Positions 1 to 9,627 of a stretch of DNA of 64,000 nucleotides are shown piece by piece (position 1 is the first letter of the stretch; the number at the start of each line of letters is the position of its first letter). The notes under the pieces were generated by a model. The model searched no databases, was not told the origin of the DNA, and saw nothing but the letters and a program-made list of their open reading frames with translations. The DNA comes from Sandaracinus amylolyticus. GTDB lineage: Bacteria; Myxococcota_A; Polyangia; Polyangiales; Sandaracinaceae. The stretch is taken from positions 310,001 to 374,000 of the forward strand of contig NZ_CP070225.1 in assembly GCF_021631985.1 (NCBI RefSeq), read 5' to 3'. The translations under genes and the position numbers were made by a program.

Positions 1-2826
1 GCCGGACACCGACACACCGGACGGCGTCTCGAGCGGGTACGCGGTCTCGAGCCCGCGCACGCCGTCGTACGGGATCTCCTCGACGGTGATCTGCGTGACG
101 CCCGCGCTCGACGAGAGCGCGACGCAGACGTCGCGGCCGACTTCGCCGAACACCGGCAGGCCCGGCGTACCGACCGACGTGTCGTCCTGCGCCGAGCAGC
201 GCAGCACCTGCCCGCTCGGCGCGTCCACGACCGCGCCCGACGTCGAGCCGTTCGTGCGCACGACGGCGAGGCCCTGCGTCGGCGTGAACCGGAACCACGT
301 CACGCCGCCGGTCGCGAGGCACGCCGGGACGTGCGCACGCCACGGGCGGTTCGCGCTCACGACGTTCGTGATCCCCGCGGTCAGCGGGATCGCGTTCGCG
401 CACGTGTCGCCCTGCTGCGGCTCGAACTCGGTGATCTCGATCGTCGCGGGCAGGATCGCGGGCACCGGCGGCGTGCCGGAGCTGGCGCTGGCCCACGAGC
501 CGGCCGGCAGCGGCGAGGAGCGGCGCTCGGCGTACCACGTCGAGATCGGACCTGCGGGGCCGTCGAGCGTGACCTCGGTGTTGACCGCGCTCGCCGAGAA
601 CGGGAGGCACGCGAGCTCGGTGCGAGCCGCGTCGCCGGGATCGCACGCGCCGCGCACGATCTCGAACGCGCCGTGGCGGGCCGACGCCGACGCCATCGTC
701 ACGCGTACGGTCACGAGGCTGGTGGCGGTGAGCTTGTCGTACGTGACCACCGCGTCGTGTCCGACCGAGGCGCCTTCGGGCATGCACGAGAACGTCGCGT
801 CGGGATCGGCGTGCGTGATGCCGCGATCGAGCGCGCGCGGGAACCCGCCCGGGAGCTCCCAGCGGTGCGGATGGCCCGGCATCGTCGGCGCGGTGTAGAT
901 GGGGCTCGGCGAGCTCGTCGTGAGCGGCGCCTCGCAGCTCTCCCCCTCGCGGACACCGGGCACCTCTTCGACGACGATCGTCGCACCGTTGAACGTCGAC
1001 GAGCCGTCGCGCGAGACCCACACGAAGTAGTCGCCGGGACCGACGTCGAGCCACTGCTCCCAGTCGTTGCGCTCGACGAGGCATCGGAGGCGCGAGGCCT
1101 CGACCTCGGCCGCGCCGGTGCGGCAGTCGTTCGCGGCGATCTCGACGTCGAAGCGGTTCGAGCTCGCGGTGCCCGCGCCATCGACGAAGACGCGCAGCGC
1201 GGTCCCACCGTCGCGCGCGGCGGCCGTCGTCTTGCGGTAGCGCACGAGCACGTCGGGTCCGTGGCCGTCGGGATCGCACGACGCGCTGCCATCACCCGAC
1301 GTCACCGCGCCCGAGGCGACCACCCACTCGACGCGACCCGGCGCGGACGTCGCCGCCTGCGCCTCGGTGAGCGCATCACCGCAGCGCTCGCCGTTGGGCG
1401 CGCGGAAGGTGAACTCCGCGATGCCGTTGCCGAGGTACGCGTGCGTCGCATCGACGCTGGTGCCACCGGCGTCGCGGAATCCGCGGAGGTCGAGCGCGTA
1501 GCTCCGACCCGCCTGGAGCATCGGCGCCGAGAACGTCAGGACCGTGTTGCCCGACGACCACGTGCCGCCGACGGTCACGGTGCGGCCATCGCCCTCGAGC
1601 GGCGCGCTCCCGGTCGACGGATCCATCGCCTCGCTGAACACGACGACGATCTCGAGGGTCGCGTCGGTCGCGGTCGCGCCCTCTTCGGGCGACGTGAACG
1701 CGACGAAGGGCACGAAGAGATCGCTCCCGGTCGTGAAGTCGAGCGCACTGTCGACGAGGTAGGTCGCGGCATCGAGCGCGTTGCCCGCGAGGTCGGTGAG
1801 CCCGGTGAGCGTGATGTGATGCGCGGCGGCGGACTGGAGGAGGCCCGCGACCTCGAGGCGCACGCGCCGGCCGCCGCGATCCCACTCGGGCGCGAGCTCG
1901 GTGGTCGCACCGCCCACGACGAGCGCGAACGTGCCCGAGCTCGTATCCATGGGCTCGCTGAACGTGATCGCGACCGTCGACACGAGGCCGACGTCGACGT
2001 CGAGCTGCGCTTCGCGCGGCGTGCTCTCGACCACGACGGGGGCGGTCACGTCGGCGCCCGTGGTGAAGTCGAGGCGTCCGTCGGTGCCGAGCGCGCTCGC
2101 GTCGAGCGCGTTGCCCGCGACGTCCGCGAAGCCCTCGAGCACGAGCTCGTAGCTCGACTCCGCGAGCAGGCCCGACACGGTCCAGCGCGCGACGCGATCG
2201 GTCCACGTCGCGTCGCCGAGCACCGGCGCGCCCGGGCCCTCGAGGCGCGCGCGCGCGGACGCGACGCGCACCGGCTCGCTCACCTCGACCTCGATGGTCG
2301 CGAGCGCCGTGTCGACGCCGGTCGCACCCTCCGCCGGCGTGGTGCGCACGATCGTCGGCGCGACCGCGTCGTCGGTCGTGAACTCGAACGTGTACGACGG
2401 CGCGAGCGAGTTCCCCGACGCGTCGCGGAACGTGCTGCCGACGGTCACCGTGATCGTCACGCCTGCGGGCAGCGGCTCGACCGGGGCGACCTCGACGCGC
2501 GTGCGATCGTCGCTCCACGTCGCGTCGCCGAGCTCGATGGCGCCTTCGTCGGTCGCCGCGGCGATCGTGCCCGCGGTGACGTCCATCGGCTCCGAGAACG
2601 CGACGCGGATCGCGGTGTCGGTCGCGACCAGCGACGACCCGTCGCTCGGGGTCGTCGCGATCACGGTCGGCGGCGTGGTGTCGCCCGCGTCGGTGTCGAC
2701 GTTCGACGCGTCCCGTTCGATCGGACCCGCGTCGGGGAGGACCGTGCCGTCGTCGTCACCGCAGCCGGGCAGCGCCAGCGCGAGCAGCACGAAGAGGAAG
2801 GAGATGCGCGAGGTGAGCTTGTTCAT
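1..2826 (-). CDS. Ig-like (Big_5) repeat lipoprotein, C-terminus cut by window edge
   Basis: Large secreted lipoprotein, reading leftward from an ATG at 2826 and still open at base 1 (942 codons visible). The start is preceded by GGGAGA about 8 nt upstream. Residues 1-22 form a lipoprotein signal with lipobox LPGC (Cys22), followed by an Asp/Ala/Gly-rich linker. Four Big_5-type domains follow (roughly residues 50-490). Each opens with a 'P.V..T.P..GA' strand, has an 'I.V.FSE.MD...GT' core and ends in 'G....FTTG'. The rest resembles the beta-rich repeats with 'G+.C..A' openings seen in the neighbour. It starts 17 bp after the stop of the paralogous gene at 2844-6542, so the two are probably co-transcribed. 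Such proteins are usually surface or adhesion-like; the actual ligand is unknown. The family call is firm, the function is not. Confidence 0.85.
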   Translation of the reverse strand, partial: MNKLTSRISFLFVLLALALPGCGDDDGTVLPDAGPIERDASNVDTDAGDTTPPTVIATTPSDGSSLVATDTAIRVAFSEPMDVTAGTIAAATDEGAIELGDATWSDDRTRVEVAPVEPLPAGVTITVTVGSTFRDASGNSLAPSYTFEFTTDDAVAPTIVRTTPAEGATGVDTALATIEVEVSEPVRVASARARLEGPGAPVLGDATWTDRVARWTVSGLLAESSYELVLEGFADVAGNALDASALGTDGRLDFTTGADVTAPVVVESTPREAQLDVDVGLVSTVAITFSEPMDTSSGTFALVVGGATTELAPEWDRGGRRVRLEVAGLLQSAAAHHITLTGLTDLAGNALDAATYLVDSALDFTTGSDLFVPFVAFTSPEEGATATDATLEIVVVFSEAMDPSTGSAPLEGDGRTVTVGGTWSSGNTVLTFSAPMLQAGRSYALDLRGFRDAGGTSVDATHAYLGNGIAEFTFRAPNGERCGDALTEAQAATSAPGRVEWVVASGAVTSGDGSASCDPDGHGPDVLVRYRKTTAAARDGGTALRVFVDGAGTASSNRFDVEIAANDCRTGAAEVEASRLRCLVERNDWEQWLDVGPGDYFVWVSRDGSSTFNGATIVVEEVPGVREGESCEAPLTTSSPSPIYTAPTMPGHPHRWELPGGFPRALDRGITHADPDATFSCMPEGASVGHDAVVTYDKLTATSLVTVRVTMASASARHGAFEIVRGACDPGDAARTELACLPFSASAVNTEVTLDGPAGPISTWYAERRSSPLPAGSWASASSGTPPVPAILPATIEITEFEPQQGDTCANAIPLTAGITNVVSANRPWRAHVPACLATGGVTWFRFTPTQGLAVVRTNGSTSGAVVDAPSGQVLRCSAQDDTSVGTPGLPVFGEVGRDVCVALSSSAGVTQITVEEIPYDGVRGLETAYPLETPSGVSVSG

Positions 2827-2843
2827 CGATGCGTCTCCCACTC

Positions 2844-5800
2844 TCAGTCCAGGCGAACGATGCGGCCGGTGCTCACGGTCTCGGTCTCGAATAGGAAGAT
2901 CGACGCGTCCGCGGGGTCGTAGGCCATCGCGAAGTCGCCGGTGTCTCCGAGCGGACTGATCGCGCCGACGTAGACCGGCGTCGCACCGCCGGGATCCATC
3001 ACCGCGTGCACCTCGCCCGTGTTCGCGCGCGCATACAGGTACGAAGCGGACGTCGTCGAATCGACGAACATCGGGACGCGCGCGACGTACGAGACGCTGC
3101 CGCTCGAGCTGACCGTGTGGATGGGCAGCGCAGCGATGAGCTCCGGCGTCGCGGTGCCGAGCTCGCTCCGGCGCACCCGGAAGATGCCGCGGAGGGTCGT
3201 CGTCGCATCGACCTCCCACGCGCCGGCGAAGAAGAACCACGTCGCATCGGCGGCGAGGCCGAGCGTGTCGCGCGCGCCCGAGCCGAGCGCACCGACCGGC
3301 GTCGCCGCGCCGGGCGCGGCGGGATCGAAGCGGCGGATCTGCACCGGCACGCTCGCGGCGTAGTCGTTGGCGACGAAGAACGACGTGCCGTCGTACGTCA
3401 TCGAGTCGTACGCGTCGGCCGGCCACGACGTGCCGGTGTCCCACGCCGTCGCGCCGCTCGCGCCGCTCGCGTTCACGAGCCGGAAGAGGCGCGACGTCGT
3501 CCCCGAGGATGCGCTGTCGTCGAGCGACCAGACGGCCTCACCGATGGCGACGCCCGCGCTGCCGATCTGCGACGACGTGAACGTGTGCTGGCCGAAGACC
3601 TGTCCGCCGGTGCGCGCGCCGTGGAGGAGCGAGCTCGCGAGCGACATGTAGAGGGTGGTCGGCGTGACGACCATCCAGTTCTCGGAGGTGATGGTGATCG
3701 GGTTCCCGTTCGACCCCGTCGGGCGCTCGAACGGAATCTCGGTGGGCACACCCATCACGCCGGTGTACGGCGCCTGCGCGACATCGAGCCGGGTGATGCC
3801 TGCCTCGTTCCGCACCGCGATGCACACGTCGCGACCCGGTGCGCCGAGCACGGTCATCGGGACGGGCGCGGCCGTGAGGCCGCAGTGCACCTCGCGGCCC
3901 GCGTTCGCGTCGAACACCGCGATCGCGCCGGTCTCGCCGGGCGTCGCCGCGTTCGCGCGGACCACCGTCGCCGCGGCGGTCGACGTGAGGCGGTACCACG
4001 TGACGCCGTCGTCGAGCGTCTCGTCACCGTCCAGGTCGCCGCGCATGCAGCTCGGCGCATCGCTGCGCGCGGCCGCGCTCGGCGCGATGTCGAAGCTCCC
4101 GCTCGCGCCGAGCGCGATCGCGTTCGCGCACGACGAGCCCGGCACGTCCGGGATCTCCTGCACCCGGATCCGCGCGCCGAGCTGGCCGGAGCGCTGCAGA
4201 TCGTTCGCCACCCACAGGTACATCGGCCCTGCCGGCGCGCGGAACGTGAAGCGCCGCGGGAAGATCGTGACCGGCGCCGACGAGTCGGGCCTCATCCCGC
4301 ACTCCGTCACGTAGGTGGTCCCGGTCGCGTCGCGCGCGTCGCACGTCGAGCGCATCTCCACGTGCATCGTGTCGGTGATGCCCGCGCCGAGCGGCTCGAC
4401 GACGACCGAGACGAGCGAGTCCGCGCTCGCCTTCTGGTACTCGACCACGTAGTCGACGCCCTGCGCCTGCTCCTCGTCACACGACACCGCGCCGGTGCCG
4501 GGCCACGCGTCGTCCATGTCGGCGCCGTGGAAGTGCTCGCCGGTGATCTCCCAGACGTGCTCGCCACCGGCCGTCGCGGGGGGCGTGTAGCTGGGCTCGG
4601 TCGCGCTCGCGCGAAGCGGGTTGGCGCAGCTCTCGCCGGCCGGCACCGCCTCGACCTCTTCGATCCGCACGGTGATCGGTTGCTGCGTCGAGCTGTTCGT
4701 CGTCGCGACCCACACGTAGTAGTCGCCCGCGCCGACATCGAGGTACTGGTCCCAGCGATAACGATCCCACTGGCACGTGAGGCGCGCGTCGGGTCCGCCC
4801 GGAGACGCCTGACTGCACGCGTCGCGATAGACCGCGAGCGTCACTCGGCTGCCGACCGCGCTCTCCGCGGACACGCGCAGGTAGCGACCGCCGGACGAGC
4901 CGGCGCCCGTCGTCTTGCGATAGACGAGCACCGCATCGGGCGAGTAGCTGGTGCTGTCGGCGCCCGCGTACTGACACGCACGACTGTTGTCGATCGTGCG
5001 CATCGTCGTCTCGCCGATCACCCACTCGTGACCGCCGGTCGGCAGCGTGCTCGTCGCCTCGGTGACGCGGAGCTCGTCGCGACACATCTCGCCGCGGGGC
5101 GCGCGGGTCTGGAAGTCGAGCACGCCGTTGCCGAGGTACGGCGCGTCGGGATCGACGGGATCGCCGTTCAGATCGACGAACGCGCGGAGGTCGACCGCGT
5201 ACGCGCGGCCCGCGCGCATGCGGCTCGACACGTCGACGTACGCGCGCGTGCCCGCGAGGTTCCACGTCACGTTCGCGTCGAACGCGTCCTCGCCGTCGTC
5301 GACGCGCACCGTCGCGACCGTCTCCTGATCCATCGCGCGGTCGAACGCGATCTCGATGCGCGCGAGCTGGAAGTCCGCGCTCGTCGAGCCTTCGTTGGGA
5401 TACGAGAACACGACGATCGGCACGGTCGCGTCCGCGCCGGTGTCGAAGTCGAGCGCTCCGTCGCCGAGGTACGTCGTCGTGTCGAGCGCGTTGCCCGCGA
5501 CGTCGACGAAGCCCGCGAGCACGACCGAGTGCGGCGCGTCGGGATAGAGCCGGCCCGCGACCGGCATCGTCAGGCGGCGACCGCCGTCCGACCACGTGCC
5601 GGCGAGCACCGTCTCGAGCCCACCCGCGTGCAGCGTCGCGGTGCCGGCGCTCGTGCTCATCGGCTCGTCGAACACGATCACGATCGACGGCGTGCCGCGC
5701 AGCGCGACGTTGACCTGGCCCTCGCTCGGCACCGAGTCCGTCACCTGCGGCGCGTCGTCGTCGCCGCCCGTCGTGATCTCGATCGCGCCCTCGTCGAGGT

Positions 5801-6542
5801 AGACCGACGCGTCGAGCGCGTTGCCCGCGGCGTCGGTGAAGCCGGTCGGCGTGATGCGATACGTCGTGCCGTACGCGAGACCCGAGATCGGCGCGCGCAG
5901 CGTGCGCCCGTCGATCCAGTCGGGCGTGCCGATCGTCCCCGCGCCGCCGCTGAGCGCCAGCGTGCCGACGCTGTTGTCCATCTGCTCGTCGAACACGATC
6001 GTGATCGCTTCGAGGCGCGCGCTCAGATCGGTCGCGCCCTGCGCGGGATCGCTCGACGCGACGACCGGCGGATCGGTGTCGCCGAGCCCGAAGACCAGCA
6101 CATAGGGGAGGGCGAGCGTGTTGCCCGCCAGGTCGGCGAAGTCGTCGTCGAGCGTCACCGTGACGCGCGCTTCGCTCGGCAGCGCCGCGCGCGGCGTGAT
6201 CGTCAGCGTCGTGCCCTCGTCGCTCCACGCGAGGTCGACCTCACGGGTCTCGGTGCCGGCGCGCACCGACACCGTGCCGGCGCTCTCGTCCATCTCCTCC
6301 GAGAACGTCACGGTGATCGTCGCGTCGGGCGCGACCCCCGTCGCGCCCTGCTCGGGCGACGTCTCGGTTACCTGCGGCCGCACCGTGTCCGGCGTGAACG
6401 CGTCGACCGGTGGCGTCCCCGAGTCGTTCGGGGTGGGACCGGAGTCGGGCACGAGGACCGGACCTCCGTTGCCGTCGCACCCGGCGCTGATCGCGCCGAG
6501 ACACGTCGTGAGAGCGAGCGCGAGGGAGATGCGGCTGCGCAT
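2844..6542 (-). CDS. Ig-like (Big_5) repeat lipoprotein with C-terminal propeller-like region
   Basis: Secreted lipoprotein of 1232 residues. I chose ATG 6542 over the longer frame because it gives a clean signal peptide with lipobox SAGC (Cys22) and a GGAGG 13 nt upstream. After an Asp/Pro-rich linker there are four Big_5-like domains (about residues 50-480), each with an 'FSE.MD' or 'FDE.M' signature. Beta-rich segments with repeated 'G..C..A/L' openings follow (about 490-900). A C-terminal part with 'YDGTSFFVANDY'-type strands suggests a small propeller. It is the paralogue of the gene that follows 17 bp downstream; the shared N-terminal plan and divergent C-terminus point to an old tandem duplication. 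Role unknown; cell-surface binding is an inference. Confidence 0.85.
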   Translation of the reverse strand: MRSRISLALALTTCLGAISAGCDGNGGPVLVPDSGPTPNDSGTPPVDAFTPDTVRPQVTETSPEQGATGVAPDATITVTFSEEMDESAGTVSVRAGTETREVDLAWSDEGTTLTITPRAALPSEARVTVTLDDDFADLAGNTLALPYVLVFGLGDTDPPVVASSDPAQGATDLSARLEAITIVFDEQMDNSVGTLALSGGAGTIGTPDWIDGRTLRAPISGLAYGTTYRITPTGFTDAAGNALDASVYLDEGAIEITTGGDDDAPQVTDSVPSEGQVNVALRGTPSIVIVFDEPMSTSAGTATLHAGGLETVLAGTWSDGGRRLTMPVAGRLYPDAPHSVVLAGFVDVAGNALDTTTYLGDGALDFDTGADATVPIVVFSYPNEGSTSADFQLARIEIAFDRAMDQETVATVRVDDGEDAFDANVTWNLAGTRAYVDVSSRMRAGRAYAVDLRAFVDLNGDPVDPDAPYLGNGVLDFQTRAPRGEMCRDELRVTEATSTLPTGGHEWVIGETTMRTIDNSRACQYAGADSTSYSPDAVLVYRKTTGAGSSGGRYLRVSAESAVGSRVTLAVYRDACSQASPGGPDARLTCQWDRYRWDQYLDVGAGDYYVWVATTNSSTQQPITVRIEEVEAVPAGESCANPLRASATEPSYTPPATAGGEHVWEITGEHFHGADMDDAWPGTGAVSCDEEQAQGVDYVVEYQKASADSLVSVVVEPLGAGITDTMHVEMRSTCDARDATGTTYVTECGMRPDSSAPVTIFPRRFTFRAPAGPMYLWVANDLQRSGQLGARIRVQEIPDVPGSSCANAIALGASGSFDIAPSAAARSDAPSCMRGDLDGDETLDDGVTWYRLTSTAAATVVRANAATPGETGAIAVFDANAGREVHCGLTAAPVPMTVLGAPGRDVCIAVRNEAGITRLDVAQAPYTGVMGVPTEIPFERPTGSNGNPITITSENWMVVTPTTLYMSLASSLLHGARTGGQVFGQHTFTSSQIGSAGVAIGEAVWSLDDSASSGTTSRLFRLVNASGASGATAWDTGTSWPADAYDSMTYDGTSFFVANDYAASVPVQIRRFDPAAPGAATPVGALGSGARDTLGLAADATWFFFAGAWEVDATTTLRGIFRVRRSELGTATPELIAALPIHTVSSSGSVSYVARVPMFVDSTTSASYLYARANTGEVHAVMDPGGATPVYVGAISPLGDTGDFAMAYDPADASIFLFETETVSTGRIVRLD

Positions 6543-6641
6543 GAGTCGGAATTCGCCTCCGTCCTCACTCGTGCACGCGGCCGTCACGATCGGCTCACGG
6601 CCGCACACGAGCTCGTCGATTTGTGCTCGACGGGCGCTCGA

Positions 6642-7721
6642 TCATTCGGGACGGACTTCGAACCCGAGCGTGATCGAGAGCTGTCCGTCGCCGATGCGGG
6701 CCACGGTTTCGCCCGAGGATCCCAGCGTTCCGTAGAGCGGTAGCGTGATCCACGCGAGCTCGATCCCCACGTGCAGGTACGCCGATGCGACGATGTGCAG
6801 CGAGATGTGGGTCGCGGTGACGACCCCGAGCAGCGGCCCGCTCTGCTCCGCACCACCGATGCCGCGCTCGCCCTCGCCGACCATCCAGCCGTAGCCTGCG
6901 CGTCCGCCGAGGCCGAAGTCCGCGTGGTGCAGACCGAAGGGCACGCGCAGCGCGAGGAGCGCGTTCGTCCACGCGACGGTCATGCGGACGAGCCCGCTCT
7001 CGCCGACCGTCACCGAGCCCTGCTCGCCGCGCACGTCGACGCTCATCGCGAGCGGCGCGTAGAGCTCGAGATCGACCCCGAGCCCACCGCCGCCCGAGAA
7101 GTGCAGCGGGTCGCCGGACACGCGCCCCACGCCGATCGCGCGCACGCCGAAAGGACGCGCGCGCGGGGTCTCGCGTGGGGTCTCCTCGACACGCACGACC
7201 TCCGCGCCGGGCATCCGCTCGCGCGCGATCGCGAGCGCGACGGCGCGCGCTTCGTCGCCGCCCTGCGCGCCGACCTCGACGACCTCGGGATCGCGCCGCA
7301 TCCCGAGCTCGATCCAGCTCGCCGCGAGCAGCTCCGCCAGCGCGAGCGCGACCAGGCGCGATCGCCCGGACTCCGGTGACGCGACGAGATCGATCGAGCG
7401 CTCGAGGTGCTTCGCGGTGAGGGGCTCGTCGACCGCGAGCGCGACGCGCGTGCCTTCCGCGTCGGCGCACGTCGCGCGCACCCGGCTCGCTTCGGGATCG
7501 GTCGGCAGCGCGTCGAGATCGGCGTCGGCGCCGAGCTCGATGCCGAGGATGCGATGCACGATCTCGGGATCGATGCCCGCGCACGCCTCGACCTCGAGGG
7601 CGACGCGCGGGCCGGTGATCGTGCTCGCGTCCTGTGCGTGGACGGCGTGGGGAGTCGAGAGCGCGCACACGATCGCGACGATCGTGGTGCCAGCGAAGGA
7701 CGCGCTACTCGATGCCTCCAT
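6642..7721 (-). CDS. Secreted protein, probable outer-membrane beta-barrel
   Basis: Protein of 359 residues starting at ATG 7721, inside the end of the FecR-like gene (17-bp overlap). The N-terminus is a Sec signal ending in 'HAVHA|QD'. Residues about 30-160 form an alpha/beta region with an Asp-rich stretch. From about residue 180 to the end, alternating polar/apolar strands rich in Gly and aromatics end in 'LGFEVRPE', compatible with a beta-barrel. I do not recognise the family. Its position as third gene after an ECF sigma factor and a FecR-like regulator suggests it is a target or output of that switch (inference). The start codon lacks a strong ribosome-binding site, consistent with translational coupling. 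Confidence 0.75.
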   Translation of the reverse strand: MEASSSASFAGTTIVAIVCALSTPHAVHAQDASTITGPRVALEVEACAGIDPEIVHRILGIELGADADLDALPTDPEASRVRATCADAEGTRVALAVDEPLTAKHLERSIDLVASPESGRSRLVALALAELLAASWIELGMRRDPEVVEVGAQGGDEARAVALAIARERMPGAEVVRVEETPRETPRARPFGVRAIGVGRVSGDPLHFSGGGGLGVDLELYAPLAMSVDVRGEQGSVTVGESGLVRMTVAWTNALLALRVPFGLHHADFGLGGRAGYGWMVGEGERGIGGAEQSGPLLGVVTATHISLHIVASAYLHVGIELAWITLPLYGTLGSSGETVARIGDGQLSITLGFEVRPE

Positions 7722-8952
7722 AACGCCGCACGGCGCTCGCGCGGAGCCCGTGGGGATGCAAGCGAAGGTACTCCAGCGCGCGCTCACGCGCCTGTTCTAC
7801 GTCGCCCGCGCGGTGCCACGCCTCGACCTCGCGCGCGAGCGCGTCCTGGGCGAGCGAGCCGTCGGGCGCCATCGCGCGACACTGCGCGAACGCCGCGGCC
7901 GCGTCGCTCGGACGACCGAGCTGCTGGAGGAGCACGCGGCCGAGCGTGAACGCGACCATCGGCGCGCGCGGATCGCCCCGCCCGACGTCGAGCGCGCGTC
8001 GCAGGTACGCGAGCGACTCGCTGGGATGCCCCGACAGACGCGCGACGTCGGCCGCCTGCATGAGCGCCTCGAGATCGCGCGAGGGCAGCACCGACGCGTC
8101 CGCGAGCAGGAGCCCGTAGCCCTCGTCGAAGCGGCCCCGCTCCGCGAGCGCGCGCCATCCTTCGAGCTCGGCCTCCTCCGGCGCGATCTCGATCTCGATC
8201 TCCTCGTCCGCGACCTGCTCGATCGGCTCCGCCGCGCGCGCGCGACGATCACGCCTGCGCGGCGCGCGCTCTTCGCGCACGACCGCCGTCGCGACCTCTT
8301 CTGCTTCGACCGATGCCGCCGCGACGGTGGGCTCGGTCGCGACCCGCGCGGTCGCGGCCGCGCGCGGGAACGCATCGCTCTCACCCGCGCCGAGCACCGC
8401 GTTGCCGTCGGGCTCCCACGTGACCTCCACGCGCCCGCGCTCCACCTCGACGCTCGCGCCCGCGCCCTCGCGCCGCACGGTGAACACCGTACCCAGCACC
8501 GTCACCACCACGTCGCCCGCGCGCACGCGGAAGCGCCGCGGCAGCCCGGGCGTGACCTCGAAGCGACCGCCACCGTGCACGACGTCGACGACGATCTCGT
8601 CGTCGCGCACCGCCGCCACCACGAGCTCCGAGCTCGCGTCGAGCGGCGTCGCCACCGATCCCTCGGCAAAGCGGAGCACACCGTGCCCCTCGGCCGGCAG
8701 CGCGTGCGCAGCGTGCGCGATCGCGTCGGGGCCGTGCGTCGCGGCTGGCGTGCGCCGGGCGCCCCACATCAGGAGGAACCCCGCGGCGAACGCGACCACA
8801 CCTGCGCCGATCGCACCGCGCGCCAGCGTGCGCCGGCGCTGCCGTGCGCTCGCACGTTCCGCGAGATGCGCGGCCCTCGCCGCGTCCCACTCGATGCCCA
8901 CGTGCTGCTTCGCAGCACGCGTCATCTGCCGAAGCGTCGCGCGCTCAGACAT
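7705..8952 (-). CDS. FecR-domain anti-sigma-type membrane protein with TPRs
   Basis: Protein of 415 residues. A short basic cytoplasmic N-terminus (1-45) is followed by one transmembrane segment (about 46-66). A FecR-like domain (about 90-190) has 'F.V..G.....VLGT.F.V' strands, then come a Glu/Ala/Arg-rich linker and a C-terminal TPR-like helical array (about 265-400). FecR proteins sense an envelope signal and control a cognate sigma factor. The start ATG overlaps the stop of the ECF sigma gene by 8 nt (ATGTCTGA), so the two are coupled. The TPR extension is common in myxobacterial FecR proteins (general knowledge). The signal sensed is unknown. No TonB receptor lies next to it, so iron-citrate sensing is not implied. 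Confidence 0.85.
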   Translation of the reverse strand: MSERATLRQMTRAAKQHVGIEWDAARAAHLAERASARQRRRTLARGAIGAGVVAFAAGFLLMWGARRTPAATHGPDAIAHAAHALPAEGHGVLRFAEGSVATPLDASSELVVAAVRDDEIVVDVVHGGGRFEVTPGLPRRFRVRAGDVVVTVLGTVFTVRREGAGASVEVERGRVEVTWEPDGNAVLGAGESDAFPRAAATARVATEPTVAAASVEAEEVATAVVREERAPRRRDRRARAAEPIEQVADEEIEIEIAPEEAELEGWRALAERGRFDEGYGLLLADASVLPSRDLEALMQAADVARLSGHPSESLAYLRRALDVGRGDPRAPMVAFTLGRVLLQQLGRPSDAAAAFAQCRAMAPDGSLAQDALAREVEAWHRAGDVEQARERALEYLRLHPHGLRASAVRRYGGIE

Positions 8953-9508
8953 CCCCCAGCTCTCCCCCCATGATCGCGTGCGCCGCCGCGATCCGCCGCT
9001 TCACCGTCGCCAGCGAGCACCCACACAGCTCGGCCACTCGCTCGAGCTGCTCCCCTTCGAGGTGTCGCAATGTCCAAGCGAGCCGCTCTTCCGTCGGCAA
9101 GGTGTCGAGCATCCGATACAGATCCGCGATCATCACGCGCTCCGCGGACGAGGCGCTCTCGTCCACGATCTCCCCGTAGTCCGCGCCCTCGTCCACACCG
9201 AGGAAGCGCATCATCCGCCGCTTGCGCAGCACGCGACGGGCTTTGCGCACCGTCAGCGTGCCGAGCCACGCCTTCGCCGCGCCGGGATCGCGCAGGCGAT
9301 CCATCCCGCGCACCGCGTCCAGGAAGACGTCTTGCACCAGGTCGTCGACGTCCTCGCGCCGGCCCAGGATGCGCATGCCGATCCACGCGACGTAGCGGCC
9401 GTACGCCCGGAACGCCGACGCGAGATCGATGGGCGCGACCGCGGGCAGGTGGCCCGAGACGTCCGCCGAGATCTCTCCTGAAGCCTTGGCGCCCTCGTGC
9501 GAGCCCAT
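8945..9508 (-). CDS. ECF-family RNA polymerase sigma factor
   Basis: Sigma-70 family extracytoplasmic-function factor of about 187 residues. The region 2 helix shows 'DVDDLVQDVFLDAV', the usual core-binding and -10 recognition segment. Region 4 near the C-terminus shows 'LPTEERLAWTLRHLEGEQ' followed by the helix-turn-helix 'VAELCGCSLATVKRRI'. The start is uncertain: ATG 9508 is used here, but a GTG at 9562 would add 18 residues and neither has a strong ribosome-binding site. It is the first gene of a minus-strand unit with the FecR-like and secreted genes, and is divergent from ruvA. It probably directs transcription of a small envelope-stress or signal-response regulon, controlled by the FecR-like protein. 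Confidence 0.9.
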   Translation of the reverse strand: MGSHEGAKASGEISADVSGHLPAVAPIDLASAFRAYGRYVAWIGMRILGRREDVDDLVQDVFLDAVRGMDRLRDPGAAKAWLGTLTVRKARRVLRKRRMMRFLGVDEGADYGEIVDESASSAERVMIADLYRMLDTLPTEERLAWTLRHLEGEQLERVAELCGCSLATVKRRIAAAHAIMGGELGDV

Positions 9509-9627
9509 GACGGGATCGCTAGGGCTGATCAGGCGCAGGCGCCGCGGGGTTTCCCGGCTCACACCGTAGTTGTGCCTCGGCTCCCCCTGGACGGCTCACA
9601 TGATCGTCTGCGTGGTACTGTCCGCGC

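Noticed and set aside
331-6743. Very long plus-strand open frames (for example 331-2922 and 3006-6743)
   Set aside because: They are Arg/Ala/His-rich antisense shadows created by high GC content. The minus strand here encodes well-formed lipoproteins with signal peptides and recognisable domains.
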